This document shows, piece by piece, positions 15,000-24,436 of a stretch of 37,122 nucleotides of DNA. Both the position numbers and the translations under genes were made by a program. A model generated the notes under the pieces. That model had not been told where the DNA came from, made no database searches, and worked only from the letters and a program-made list of their open reading frames with translations. Position 1 is the first letter of the stretch, and every line of letters begins with the position of its first letter. This DNA comes from Flavobacteriaceae bacterium (GTDB taxonomy: Bacteria; Bacteroidota; Bacteroidia; Flavobacteriales; Flavobacteriaceae): the NCBI GenBank assembly GCA_027080135.1, contig JALWUJ010000161.1:1-37122 (forward strand), in the 5' to 3' direction.

Positions 15000-17060
15000 C
15001 TATTCCTTCTCCACCCGAATCCGAACATCCACCGCAATTATTTCCTTTTCAGAACCTATAAGTGGGTTCATATCCATTTCTATAATTTCGGGAGCTGCTT
15101 CTACTAATGCAGAAACTCGTTGAATGATATCTACAAATAAATCGATGTTGATTCCTTCTTTTCCTCTGGCTCCTTGTAGCATTTTATAACCTCGAAGAGA
15201 TGCGATCATTTTCTGGATTTCAGGTTTTGACAAAGGACTTAATCCTGCCGAAATATCCTTTAATATTTCCACAAAAACACCTCCCAATCCGCAGACGATG
15301 GTATGATTAAACCCTTCCTCTTTATGAACACCAATAAACAATTCCAAACCAGGAATCATAGGTTGTGCCAACACTCCTCTAGCGTGTTTTATGTTTATTA
15401 AAGTATCGAAACTTTTGCCAGCTTCTTTCATAGAAGTGATATTTAAAATCACTCCTTTTACATCCGATTTATGAAGCGGTCCAATCACTTTCATCACCAA
15501 AGGAAAGTTCTTTTTTTCAAACTTTGAAAGCAGTTTTTCTTTATCACTTTCAAACACTTCTTTTACTCTAGGAATTCCTGCAGCATCTAATAATTTAGCT
15601 GTATTTCTTGGCCCTAAATAACCGTTTTCAGCAATTGAAATTACTGCTCTTATGGCTTCCGAATCTATTTCAGGCAAACTAATCTCTGCCTCCATAGGTT
15701 TTGGCGTTTTATATACTTGAGCCAAGGCTTTTCCTAAAACTACTTCGTCTGGAAAATTGATATTTCCTTTATTTAAAAAGGTGGCAATTTCCTTTTGAGC
15801 ATTTACCACAGAAGGCAACACCGGAAAAATAGGTTTTTTACAAATATCTAATTTTACACTCAACACATTATAAACATTCTCTACATCAAACAATCCAGGA
15901 GATCCAAAAACCACAATCATCGCATCGATATGATCGAATTTATGCTCGCAATAATCTATAATAATCCCCAATTGTTCTGCGGTTCCTGTGGCAAGAAAAT
16001 CGATTGGATTTGCCACCGAAGAACCCGGATGTAAATAAGTTAAAAGTTGTTTTGCGTCTTCTCCTTCAATAGCAGGAACATATAATCCACCTTTAGAAAG
16101 TTCATCGGCAAGCATCACTGCCGAACCTCCGGCGTGTGTGATAATGGCGATGTTTTTTCCTTGTAATTCTTTATAATTAAAAATGGAAGCCACACTCAAC
16201 AAATCTTCACGACTGCTACAATACACAATTCCTGCTTTTTTAAACAAGGCTCTTACCGTTACATCTGAAGAGGCAATAGCTCCTGTATGCGAAGTTGCCG
16301 CTCTGCTTCCTGCTGCAGTACTTCCTGCTTTGATGGCGGCTATTTTTGCTCCTTTTTTAATTAAAGAGGAAGCGTGTTTTAATAATTTTTGAGGATTCGA
16401 AATGGTTTCTAAATACAATAATTTTATGGGTGGATCTTCACCATGTTGGTAATGTATATCCATATATTCCAACACATTTTCAACGGTAGTTTGAGCTCCG
16501 TTTCCAACAGAATATACATTCGCAAACTTTACTCCCAAAGGCAATCCTGCTTCCATAATAAAAACAGCGGTGGCTCCAGAACCTGAAATTAAATCACATC
16601 CGTTGGGTTCGTATTTTGTAATTGGACAAGTAAAAACACCTTTGTAATTTTCATTGATAACACCAATACAATTTGGGCCAATTAAACAACCATTTACGCT
16701 ATTTACTATAGAAACGATTTCGTTTTCAATGGCTTTTCCTTGCTCTCCTGCTTCAGCAAAACCTGCTGAAATAATAATAAAAGCTTTGGTGTTTTTTTGT
16801 TTTGCTAAAATGGTAATCGTCTCTAAACAGAATCGTGCAGGAATGGCTAGAATGGCTAAATCGGTAGCTTCAATTTCAGTAACCGAAGCATAACTTTTTA
16901 ATCCTTGAACTTTGGTTTCTTTCGGATTTACAACTTCTAAATTTCCTTTAAATCCGCCATTAATCAGGTTTTTTACAATTTTACCGCCTGGTTTTTTGGT
17001 GTCGTTAGAACCTCCTATGATGACAATGCTCTTAGGATTTATTAACTGTTCATTCAGCAT
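15000..17060 (-). CDS. ADP-forming acyl-CoA synthetase (acetate-CoA ligase type), fused alpha-beta chain
   Basis: The 686-residue protein joins an N-terminal CoA-binding Rossmann domain (NPKSIVIIGGSND at residue 8), a succinyl-CoA-ligase-like domain with the phospho-His motif AATSHTGAIASSDVT near 258, and a C-terminal ATP-grasp domain from about 460 (AKLLDAAGIPRVKEV, PLVMKVIGP, and ending MDMNPLIG). These enzymes turn acyl-CoA plus ADP and phosphate into acid, CoA and ATP, conserving energy when amino acids or pyruvate are fermented; the reverse reaction is possible. It lies 11 bases behind rrf2 on the same strand, so the two are an operon divergent from the lyase gene. The acyl substrate cannot be read from sequence. 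Confidence 0.92.
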   Translation of the reverse strand: MLNEQLINPKSIVIIGGSNDTKKPGGKIVKNLINGGFKGNLEVVNPKETKVQGLKSYASVTEIEATDLAILAIPARFCLETITILAKQKNTKAFIIISAGFAEAGEQGKAIENEIVSIVNSVNGCLIGPNCIGVINENYKGVFTCPITKYEPNGCDLISGSGATAVFIMEAGLPLGVKFANVYSVGNGAQTTVENVLEYMDIHYQHGEDPPIKLLYLETISNPQKLLKHASSLIKKGAKIAAIKAGSTAAGSRAATSHTGAIASSDVTVRALFKKAGIVYCSSREDLLSVASIFNYKELQGKNIAIITHAGGSAVMLADELSKGGLYVPAIEGEDAKQLLTYLHPGSSVANPIDFLATGTAEQLGIIIDYCEHKFDHIDAMIVVFGSPGLFDVENVYNVLSVKLDICKKPIFPVLPSVVNAQKEIATFLNKGNINFPDEVVLGKALAQVYKTPKPMEAEISLPEIDSEAIRAVISIAENGYLGPRNTAKLLDAAGIPRVKEVFESDKEKLLSKFEKKNFPLVMKVIGPLHKSDVKGVILNITSMKEAGKSFDTLINIKHARGVLAQPMIPGLELFIGVHKEEGFNHTIVCGLGGVFVEILKDISAGLSPLSKPEIQKMIASLRGYKMLQGARGKEGINIDLFVDIIQRVSALVEAAPEIIEMDMNPLIGSEKEIIAVDVRIRVEKE

Positions 17061-17071
17061 AACTAAATAAT

Positions 17072-17527
17072 TTAATCTTCTAAAGCATTGAAATCTTTAA
17101 GAGAAAGTACCCTTCCAGTAACCTTAATTTCTTTGGTAAATTGTGCGATGGTTTTATCTCTAAAATCGTTCAGTAATTTATCTTTAAACGGAGAAACTAT
17201 AAAATGAACTGGACACGGATTTTCATCACTACATTTAGAAAGTCCTAAAAAGCAATGGTCAAATTTTTCGGTTCCGTCGATACATTTTACAATTTCCCAA
17301 ATTGAATTGCTACAATTTTCTTTTGTAAGATAGAATCCGCCGTTAGGTCCTTTTATAGAAGAAACTAATTCGCTTTTTGCTAATTGTTGAAGTAATTTTG
17401 CCAAAAAAGGTTGAGGAGTTTCCAATTCTTCGGCGATTAACTTTACTCCTATTCTATTTTTTTCGTCGGAATGTATTGCTAAATAAAGCACCGACCTAAT
17501 TGCGTATTGACAAGCGTTTGATAACAT
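17072..17527 (-). CDS. Rrf2-family regulator with Fe-S-type cysteines (NsrR/IscR-like)
   Basis: This 151-residue winged-helix protein has the Rrf2 start SNACQYAIRSVLYLAIH, the recognition helix TPQPFLAKLLQQLAKSELV and the wing GPNGGFYLT. Three cysteines in C92-x6-C99-x5-C105 stand where NsrR and IscR hold an Fe-S cluster, so it may sense NO or iron-sulfur status. A consensus -7 box, TATCTTTG, lies 22 bases before the ATG on the minus strand (17549-17556). Given its place between the nor cluster and ric, an NsrR-type role is attractive, but control of its own acyl-CoA synthetase operon and the divergent lyase is equally possible. Confidence 0.92.
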   Translation of the reverse strand: MLSNACQYAIRSVLYLAIHSDEKNRIGVKLIAEELETPQPFLAKLLQQLAKSELVSSIKGPNGGFYLTKENCSNSIWEIVKCIDGTEKFDHCFLGLSKCSDENPCPVHFIVSPFKDKLLNDFRDKTIAQFTKEIKVTGRVLSLKDFNALED

Positions 17528-17548
17528 AATTCACTCTAATATTTAAAT

Positions 17549-17556
17549 CAAAGATA
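17549..17556 (-). promoter_or_regulatory. -7 box of the rrf2 promoter
   Basis: On the minus strand this reads TATCTTTG, an exact match to the Bacteroidota TAnnTTTG element, 22 bases upstream of the rrf2 ATG. No clear TTTG -33 element stands at the expected distance. Confidence 0.6.
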
Positions 17557-17614
17557 CAAAAAAGGGAGCGGATAGTCCTTTATTTAAAAAATGTTTCAGA
17601 AATACGACCTTTTA

Positions 17615-19065
<1,451 letters not shown>

Positions 19066-19087
19066 GGTTTAAAGTTATAATACCGAT

Positions 19088-19153
19088 GTCTGTTCGAGCA
19101 CAGTCGAGAACTATTTAATTAAGTTTTAGTTCTCGACTGTGCTCGAACGGACA
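19088..19153. repeat. long inverted repeat after tpl (TCGACTGxGCTCGAACGGACA family)
   Basis: The 25-nt arms GTCTGTTCGAGCACAGTCGA... (19088-19112) and its complement (19128-19152) pair with one G-T position. The right arm recurs at 30105-30130 with one mismatch over 24 nt. Smaller relatives (TTCGACTxCGCTCA) lie at about 2438 and 22669. It may act as a terminator for tpl, but the family looks like a dispersed intergenic palindrome. Confidence 0.75.
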
Positions 19154-19196
19154 TTATAAATATTTGCTTAAATTTGAACAAAATAAAATCCACCTC

Positions 19197-21320
19197 ATGA
19201 AAAAACCCCTAAGTATATTTCTGTTATTATTTGTCACTATAATTAGTGCTCAAGAAGTAAAACATCTTAACCTTGAAGATGCCGTTTTAGGGTATTACAA
19301 AGGTTTATATCCAAAACAAAAATCCTTGCAATGGATGGAAGGAACCGACGACTATATAGTAACGGAAGGAGATATTGTTCAGGTGAATTATAATCTTTCA
19401 AAACGACCAGCATTGTTTAGTTTGGAAGATCTTCAGAAAGCAATTCCGAGTTTAAAAAGAATGCCTTATTCGTTTGAGAAAGTTACTTCAGATGTAGTTA
19501 CTTTCCCTCATAAAAATGCGATGGTAACTTATAACTATCGTACTAAAACGGTTTCAGAACTTAAGTATGCTGAAGAAGCTGAAAATAACGAGTATAATTC
19601 CGAAGCAAATGCAGTAGCTTATACCATCGAAAACAATCTGTATGTTGCCACTTCTAGCAATCCGAAAATTGCAGTAACGAATATTTCAGATAAAAATATT
19701 GTTTCTGGTCAGGCGATTGCACGTTCAGAAATGGGAATTACTAAAGGAACGTTTTGGAGTCCGAAAGGGAATTTTTTAGCCTTCTACCAAAAAGATGAAA
19801 GCAATGTAACCAATTACCCTTTGGTAGATGTTACTACCACGCCTGCAACGGTTGATAATATTAAATATCCAATGAACGGAATGGGCAGTGAAATTGCGAA
19901 AGTGGGTGTTTATTCTATGAAGAATAATTCGGTGATTTATTTGGACATCGATACTTCAGACGAGCATTATTTAACCAATCTTTCTTGGTCTCCAGATGAA
20001 AAATTTGTGTTTTTAGCCGAAGTGAATCGAGGTCAAAACCATATTTGGTTCAATATGTACGATGCTACTTCGGGAAAGAAAATGAAAACCCTTTTTGAAG
20101 AGCAAAACGATAAATGGGTAGAGCCAGAACATACGGCAGTTTTTGTACCCAACAGCAATTCCACCTTTCTTTGGTTAAGCGAACGCGATGGATTTATGAA
20201 TTTATATGAATATGATATCGACAATCAATCTGAAAGACAACTTACCCATTTTAGTTGGGTAATTAAAGAGATTTTGGGCTTTGATGAAAAAGGAAAAAAT
20301 GTAATTGTTACAGGAACTGGACCCGATGCCAGAGAAACCAAAGCGTTTAAAATTAGTTTAAAAAACGGAAAGATTACTATTTTGACTTCAGAAGAAGGAA
20401 CGCATTCGGTGCAATTAAGTCCGAATGGAAATTACATCATCGATAGTTATTCAAGTCTAGATGTGCCGAGAGTTGTAAAAAGAAAATCGATTAAAAATGA
20501 AGAGGAAGTAACGATTTATACTTCAGAAAATCCAATTGAAGGATACCAATTAGGAACCACAGAATTAGTTACTCTAAAAGCAAAAGACGGAAGTGATTTA
20601 TACGGAAGACTCATAAAACCCGCTAATTTTGATGCTTCCAAAAAATATCCTGTTTTGGTGTATGTTTATGGCGGACCTCATGCACAAATGGTAACCAATT
20701 CTTGGTTGGGAGGTTCTAATTTATGGATGCAATGGATGGCTGCTGAGAAAGATTATGTAGTGTTTACCCTAGACAATCACGGCTCCGCATATCGTGGTTT
20801 TGAGTTTGAAAGTGCAATTCACAGACAAGTAGGTGAAGTGGAAATGGAAGATCAACTTATAGGTGTAGATTATTTAAAATCATTGCCTTTTGTAGATGGA
20901 AATAGATTGGCAATTCACGGTTGGAGTTATGGTGGTTTTATGACCAACTCTTTAATGTTACGTCATCCAGGAGTTTTTACAACAGCCGTTGCTGGTGGTC
21001 CTGTAACCGATTGGAAATATTACGAAATTATGTACGGAGAACGTTATATGGATCGTTGGCAAGAGAATGAAGCTGGTTTTGAAAAAGCAAAAATTCATAA
21101 TTACGTAAAAAACCTTGACGGAAAATTATTAGAAATTATTGGAAGTGTAGATCCTGTAGTAGTACCTCAACATACCATGACTTTACTTCAAGAGTTTGTA
21201 AAAAATAAAGTGCAAGTTGACTTTTTTACTTATCCAATGCATCCTCATAATGTTCGTGGAGTAGATCGTGCTCACTTGATGAAAAAGGTGTTGGATTATG
21301 TTATTTTGAATAATAAGTAA
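19197..21320 (+). CDS. exported S9B dipeptidyl peptidase IV-type serine protease
   Basis: The track start (TTG, 19164) is replaced by the ATG at 19197, which begins a proper signal peptide, MKKPLSIFLLLFVTIISAQ. The 707-residue protein has an N-terminal beta-propeller (DPPIV_N; repeated YNL, FSLED and WSPDEKFVF-like blades) and a C-terminal alpha/beta-hydrolase. The triad is visible: Ser577 in GWSYGGF, Asp in GSVDPVV and His in HPHNVRG. It removes Xaa-Pro or similar dipeptides from peptides in the periplasm or outside. Placed next to an amino-acid lyase and a fermentation-type synthetase, it fits peptide use, though the repeat between them argues against one tight operon. Confidence 0.93.
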   Translation: MKKPLSIFLLLFVTIISAQEVKHLNLEDAVLGYYKGLYPKQKSLQWMEGTDDYIVTEGDIVQVNYNLSKRPALFSLEDLQKAIPSLKRMPYSFEKVTSDVVTFPHKNAMVTYNYRTKTVSELKYAEEAENNEYNSEANAVAYTIENNLYVATSSNPKIAVTNISDKNIVSGQAIARSEMGITKGTFWSPKGNFLAFYQKDESNVTNYPLVDVTTTPATVDNIKYPMNGMGSEIAKVGVYSMKNNSVIYLDIDTSDEHYLTNLSWSPDEKFVFLAEVNRGQNHIWFNMYDATSGKKMKTLFEEQNDKWVEPEHTAVFVPNSNSTFLWLSERDGFMNLYEYDIDNQSERQLTHFSWVIKEILGFDEKGKNVIVTGTGPDARETKAFKISLKNGKITILTSEEGTHSVQLSPNGNYIIDSYSSLDVPRVVKRKSIKNEEEVTIYTSENPIEGYQLGTTELVTLKAKDGSDLYGRLIKPANFDASKKYPVLVYVYGGPHAQMVTNSWLGGSNLWMQWMAAEKDYVVFTLDNHGSAYRGFEFESAIHRQVGEVEMEDQLIGVDYLKSLPFVDGNRLAIHGWSYGGFMTNSLMLRHPGVFTTAVAGGPVTDWKYYEIMYGERYMDRWQENEAGFEKAKIHNYVKNLDGKLLEIIGSVDPVVVPQHTMTLLQEFVKNKVQVDFFTYPMHPHNVRGVDRAHLMKKVLDYVILNNK

Positions 21321-21341
21321 TTAATAGGAAAGCGAATTTTC

Positions 21342-21399
21342 GGATTGAACAGATACTCACGGAAAGCATAATAAAAATATGTGATTATCTGTTCAATCC
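21342..21399. terminator. inverted repeat between convergent genes, bidirectional terminator candidate
   Basis: Perfect 14-bp arms GGATTGAACAGATA (21342-21355) and TATCTGTTCAATCC (21386-21399) lie between the peptidase stop and the convergent membrane-protein stop. TTTTTATC follows on the plus strand. Confidence 0.6.
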
Positions 21400-21414
21400 A
21401 TTTTTATCAGTGGT

Positions 21415-22644
21415 CTATTTTTTAATTTGACTCTGTATTATTCCTCCAATTGCCACCAAAAACACTGCACTTGCTAAAAATAAAACGAGGTAATATAAAT
21501 CACCCGACCAAGAAAATATCCCATTTCCAAATAAGAGTATTTCGGTAAGTAAAAAAGCTAAAAAGTATAATTTATAAGTTGTTTTGGATATGCTGAAGAA
21601 TTTAAAAACACTTAAAAACAGAAAGATTGAAATACTTACAATTCCTAAAAACACCCAATGTAAATAGGCGATTATCAAATCTTTATTCATAGAAACAAGG
21701 TTTGCAATTACCGGGAAAGAACCAACTATTTGGAAAATAAGTTTCAGTATGAATAATAATTTTACCGTTTTTAATAATTGATTTTCTATTTTGGTAAGTA
21801 TTCCTTTTAATCGTTTTAGGAAGTGTTTAATAGATTCTAACAAAACAATATAGGCTGCAAATTGTAAAATACTACCTACTAAAGCAAGAGTGTTAAAAAG
21901 TATCGATGGTTTCATCCACAATACAGAATGAAAAAAAGTTAGAAAAACGCCTACTAAAAACAAATGATAAAACAATTTGAATTTTTTTTCCAGAATAAAA
22001 ACTCCTTTATTTTTAAATAAGCCAATTTCTAATAATACTAATGAATTTTTGTTTTTTTCAAGAACCACAAAAAACAAACCTAATAAAGCTACTATAAACC
22101 ATCCGTTATATTGAAAATGCAAGAAGAAATAAATGGCATTTCGGTACCAAGATGAACTGCTTCCGAGAGTGTTCATTATAATTCCCAAAGCCCAAGGACC
22201 AAGGCTTGAAAACACCATCAACCATAAAGCTGCTCTAATTAATTTATAGGAATATAATTGTTTTTGTTCTAAAGAAGTATGTTTTAAAAACAACCAAAGA
22301 AAGCCGTAGGAATTCAGTAAAAACAAAGTGGAAAAAACAATAGAAAAGAAAGCATACCCTGTAAATGGAAAGCTAAACATCATTCCAATAATGGAAATTT
22401 GAGTACTCCAAAATAGTTTGTTGAAGGTTTTATCTTTTCCTTTTTCAGAAAGAAATAGCTTGTAAATAAGAGTAGTTAATGCTGTATAAACCCAACCCAA
22501 TAAAGCAATATGGGAATGCGTATGCAATATGTTTTTGTAGTTGAAGGTAATATCAACCACGTGAAACATTCGCATAAACACTCCCAAAAGTGCGACTATA
22601 AAAAAGTAGCCAAAAGCTATTTTAATTTGTTGTTTTAGATTCAT
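21415..22644 (-). CDS. His-rich polytopic membrane protein, heme-copper-oxidase-like, next to ric
   Basis: The 409-residue protein has about eleven to twelve membrane helices. Histidines sit in or near helices in patterns reminiscent of heme-copper oxidase subunit I and NO reductase: HTHSHIALLGW (H41, H43, H45), HFQYNGWF near residue 180 and AYLHWVFLG near 325. The usual copper- or iron-site motifs of a full catalytic subunit are not all evident, and the chain is shorter than NorB. It lies 82 bp downstream of ric on the same strand, with a short repeat fragment between them, so co-expression with NO repair is likely. A heme-binding NO-related function is inference; I cannot give a family name with certainty. 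Confidence 0.75.
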   Translation of the reverse strand: MNLKQQIKIAFGYFFIVALLGVFMRMFHVVDITFNYKNILHTHSHIALLGWVYTALTTLIYKLFLSEKGKDKTFNKLFWSTQISIIGMMFSFPFTGYAFFSIVFSTLFLLNSYGFLWLFLKHTSLEQKQLYSYKLIRAALWLMVFSSLGPWALGIIMNTLGSSSSWYRNAIYFFLHFQYNGWFIVALLGLFFVVLEKNKNSLVLLEIGLFKNKGVFILEKKFKLFYHLFLVGVFLTFFHSVLWMKPSILFNTLALVGSILQFAAYIVLLESIKHFLKRLKGILTKIENQLLKTVKLLFILKLIFQIVGSFPVIANLVSMNKDLIIAYLHWVFLGIVSISIFLFLSVFKFFSISKTTYKLYFLAFLLTEILLFGNGIFSWSGDLYYLVLFLASAVFLVAIGGIIQSQIKK

Positions 22645-22725
22645 TTTTTGCCCCTACACTTCGACACTTCGACTTCGCTCAGTGTACTGAAGAAAATTAA
22701 AAATGCAATCTACATGAAATTAAAT

Positions 22726-23448
22726 CTATCCTAATAATTTTTTTTCTAAAGCGATTGCTTTTCCGTGTAAAATATTATTTTCTAAATGGATATGTTGATG
22801 TAAATCTTCTTCAAATTCTTGCAAACTAGCATATAAAGCTCTAAAAGTGTTACAGGCTTCTGCTGGAGGTGTATAGTTATTGCTAAGTTTTGCAATTTCT
22901 TTAAAAATATCTCCTACTGTTTCGTGTTCATGCTCCATCATATTAATGGGATTGTTCACCGTACCAAAATGAGCTGCTTTTAAATCGGTTCCTTCTTTAT
23001 CGGCTTTAATTAATTGTTTGATGAAAGGGAAAAGCACCAATTCTTCTTTCTTTAAATGTGCGGCTAGATCTGCAGCTGCTTCTTGAAACAAACGATTTAT
23101 TTCTATCACTTCTTCGTGATGATGTCCATGAACCGTTGCTACTTTCTCTGCATACTGACTAATAATAGGCAAACTTTGCTCCACATAAGTATGATGTACA
23201 TTTACAATATGATCGATTAGAAATCCTAATTCCCAACTGTTATAATCGTGAGATCTGTTTGGAGTTTCATCTACAGCAATTAATTCTTGCTCAAGCATTT
23301 TATAATCTACATTGTGTTTTGCACAGGCTTTTTCGAGTGAAATTCCTCCACCACAACAAAAATCGATTCCGTGTTTTTTAAAAACGTTGGATGCTTTAAT
23401 GTTTTCGGTAACTACTTCTGCTACTGTTTTATTTTCGTTAATATTCAT
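22726..23448 (-). CDS. ric: di-iron iron-sulfur cluster repair protein RIC (ScdA/YtfE)
   Basis: The 240-residue protein has the N-terminal ScdA domain with GIDFCCGGGISLEKAC near residue 27 and a hemerythrin-like four-helix domain whose iron ligands are spread over DHIVNVHHTY (near 84), GHHHEEV (near 110), EEL near 138, MEHEHE near 171 and HQHIHLENNI near 222. RIC proteins restore Fe-S clusters damaged by NO and oxidants. A palindrome AAAGAT-N6-ATCTTT lies just upstream of its -7 box. Its neighbours are the His-rich membrane protein downstream and an ssb gene upstream. Confidence 0.95.
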   Translation of the reverse strand: MNINENKTVAEVVTENIKASNVFKKHGIDFCCGGGISLEKACAKHNVDYKMLEQELIAVDETPNRSHDYNSWELGFLIDHIVNVHHTYVEQSLPIISQYAEKVATVHGHHHEEVIEINRLFQEAAADLAAHLKKEELVLFPFIKQLIKADKEGTDLKAAHFGTVNNPINMMEHEHETVGDIFKEIAKLSNNYTPPAEACNTFRALYASLQEFEEDLHQHIHLENNILHGKAIALEKKLLG

Positions 23449-23465
23449 AGTATTTTATTTTGATG

Positions 23466-23496
23466 CAAAAATACAATAAAAGATTATATTATCTTT
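23466..23496 (-). promoter_or_regulatory. ric promoter with palindromic operator AAAGAT-N6-ATCTTT
   Basis: On the minus strand the -7 box TATTTTTG (23473-23466) matches TAnnTTTG and stands 18 bases before the ric ATG. The palindrome (23479-23496) lies just upstream of it, in the spacer region where a repressor would act. Half-sites and spacing match those before the 601-aa gene and norQ, and the AAGAT half resembles NsrR half-sites. Confidence 0.6.
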
Positions 23497-23617
23497 ATTT
23501 ATTCTAAATAAAAAAGAAGACCGTTTAAAAATAACTCCCCGTGTCTTTTGTCCGCAAATTATTTTGGGTTAAAAAGACGTTAATTAAACAGCCTTGCTTT
23601 TATAAAATTAATTAAGT

Positions 23618-23956
23618 TTATTGCTTATTACCAAGCATTAAAAGCTCGTTGCAAACTACTTCGGTAGTGTAGCGTTTGTTTCCATCTTTATCGTCCCAAG
23701 TTCTTGTAGTAAGTTTTCCTTCAATGGCAACTTCTTTTCCTTTGGTTACGTAATTTTCAATAATCTCAGCAGTTTTTCCCCAAGCAACTACATTATGCCA
23801 TTGGGTATCTACTACTTTTTCGCCTTGTGAATTTTTGTAAGAATCGTTGGTGGCAATACTAAATTTTGCTAATTTTTTTCCAGAATCTAAATTGATAATT
23901 TCTGGGTCATTTCCTAAGTTTCCAATCAACTGTACTTTGTTTCTAAGTGTGTTCAT
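23618..23956 (-). CDS. ssb: single-stranded DNA-binding protein without the acidic tail
   Basis: The 112-residue chain is an OB-fold SSB: NKVQLIGNLGNDPEI at the start, KFSIATNDSYKN, DTQWHNVVAWGKTAEI and GKEVAIEGKLTTRTWDDKDG. It ends right after the fold (LLMLGNKQ) and lacks the Gly-rich linker and acidic DDDIPF-type tail that recruits partner proteins. It is therefore probably a second, accessory SSB rather than the replication one. It is upstream of ric on the same strand with a 169-bp gap holding the ric promoter. Confidence 0.95.
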   Translation of the reverse strand: MNTLRNKVQLIGNLGNDPEIINLDSGKKLAKFSIATNDSYKNSQGEKVVDTQWHNVVAWGKTAEIIENYVTKGKEVAIEGKLTTRTWDDKDGNKRYTTEVVCNELLMLGNKQ

Positions 23957-24436
23957 AATTTTAAATTTTTGTGTTAAACAGTTAAGTATTATCCTCGAGC
24001 TCGTCCCGGGGATCTTTTAAAATTGAAATTAAAACTTGAATATTGTATTAAGTATCCTCGTTCTAATATTTCAACAGGGCAAACATACGGCGACAAGAAA
24101 ATGAGAGTCGGTTGTTACCTACTTACTTTCGTTTATAGTTGTTTGCAAACGGTTGTAAATGTTTGTCTTTGTATAAATATTTTTAAAAACCATCTGAAAC
24201 CCCTTTATTTTTCTATATTTGAAAGCAATTTGAATTATTTTTCAGCTAAATAAAAAACCTTAACTAATTCTTTTAAAATAAATGACAGAAGTCTATTTTA
24301 ATCTGAAATATTTCATAAAAAGCAATATTATTTAAAGTTTTCATTTCACTTTAAAAAGAATTATTACTTTTGACTAACCCAAAACTGAAAGTTAAAATTT
24401 TTTTCTTCTAATCTATTTTGCTTTCGAATAATAAAG
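23957..24436. other. 480-bp intergenic region between divergent ssb and APC permease genes
   Basis: It begins with an AT-rich ssb leader, then a GC-rich stretch CCTCGAGCTCGTCCCGGGG (23993-24011) unlike the rest of the window and similar to a cloning polylinker. The 76-codon ORF at 24023 lacks any family feature and is probably spurious. Near 24090-24170 is an unusual stretch (GTCGGTTGTTACCTACTTAC, then TTTGCAAACGGTTGTAAATG) whose nature I cannot tell. The APC promoter lies near the right end. Confidence 0.6.
24365..24372 (+). promoter_or_regulatory. -7 box of the APC permease promoter
   Basis: TACTTTTG matches TAnnTTTG exactly and lies 64 bases before the permease ATG. No clear -33 TTTG is present at the expected distance. 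Confidence 0.5.

Noticed and set aside
19164-19196. Upstream TTG start of the DPP-IV gene
   Set aside because: It adds eleven residues before a proper signal peptide that starts at the ATG 19197.
21415-22644. Catalytic NO reductase NorB for the nor cluster
   Set aside because: Some His motifs recall heme-copper oxidases, but the full set of metal ligands and the length of NorB are not evident.
24023-24253. 76-aa ORF in the ssb-APC gap
   Set aside because: No family feature, no start context, odd composition, and it lies over a non-coding region with a GC-rich string. Treated as spurious.
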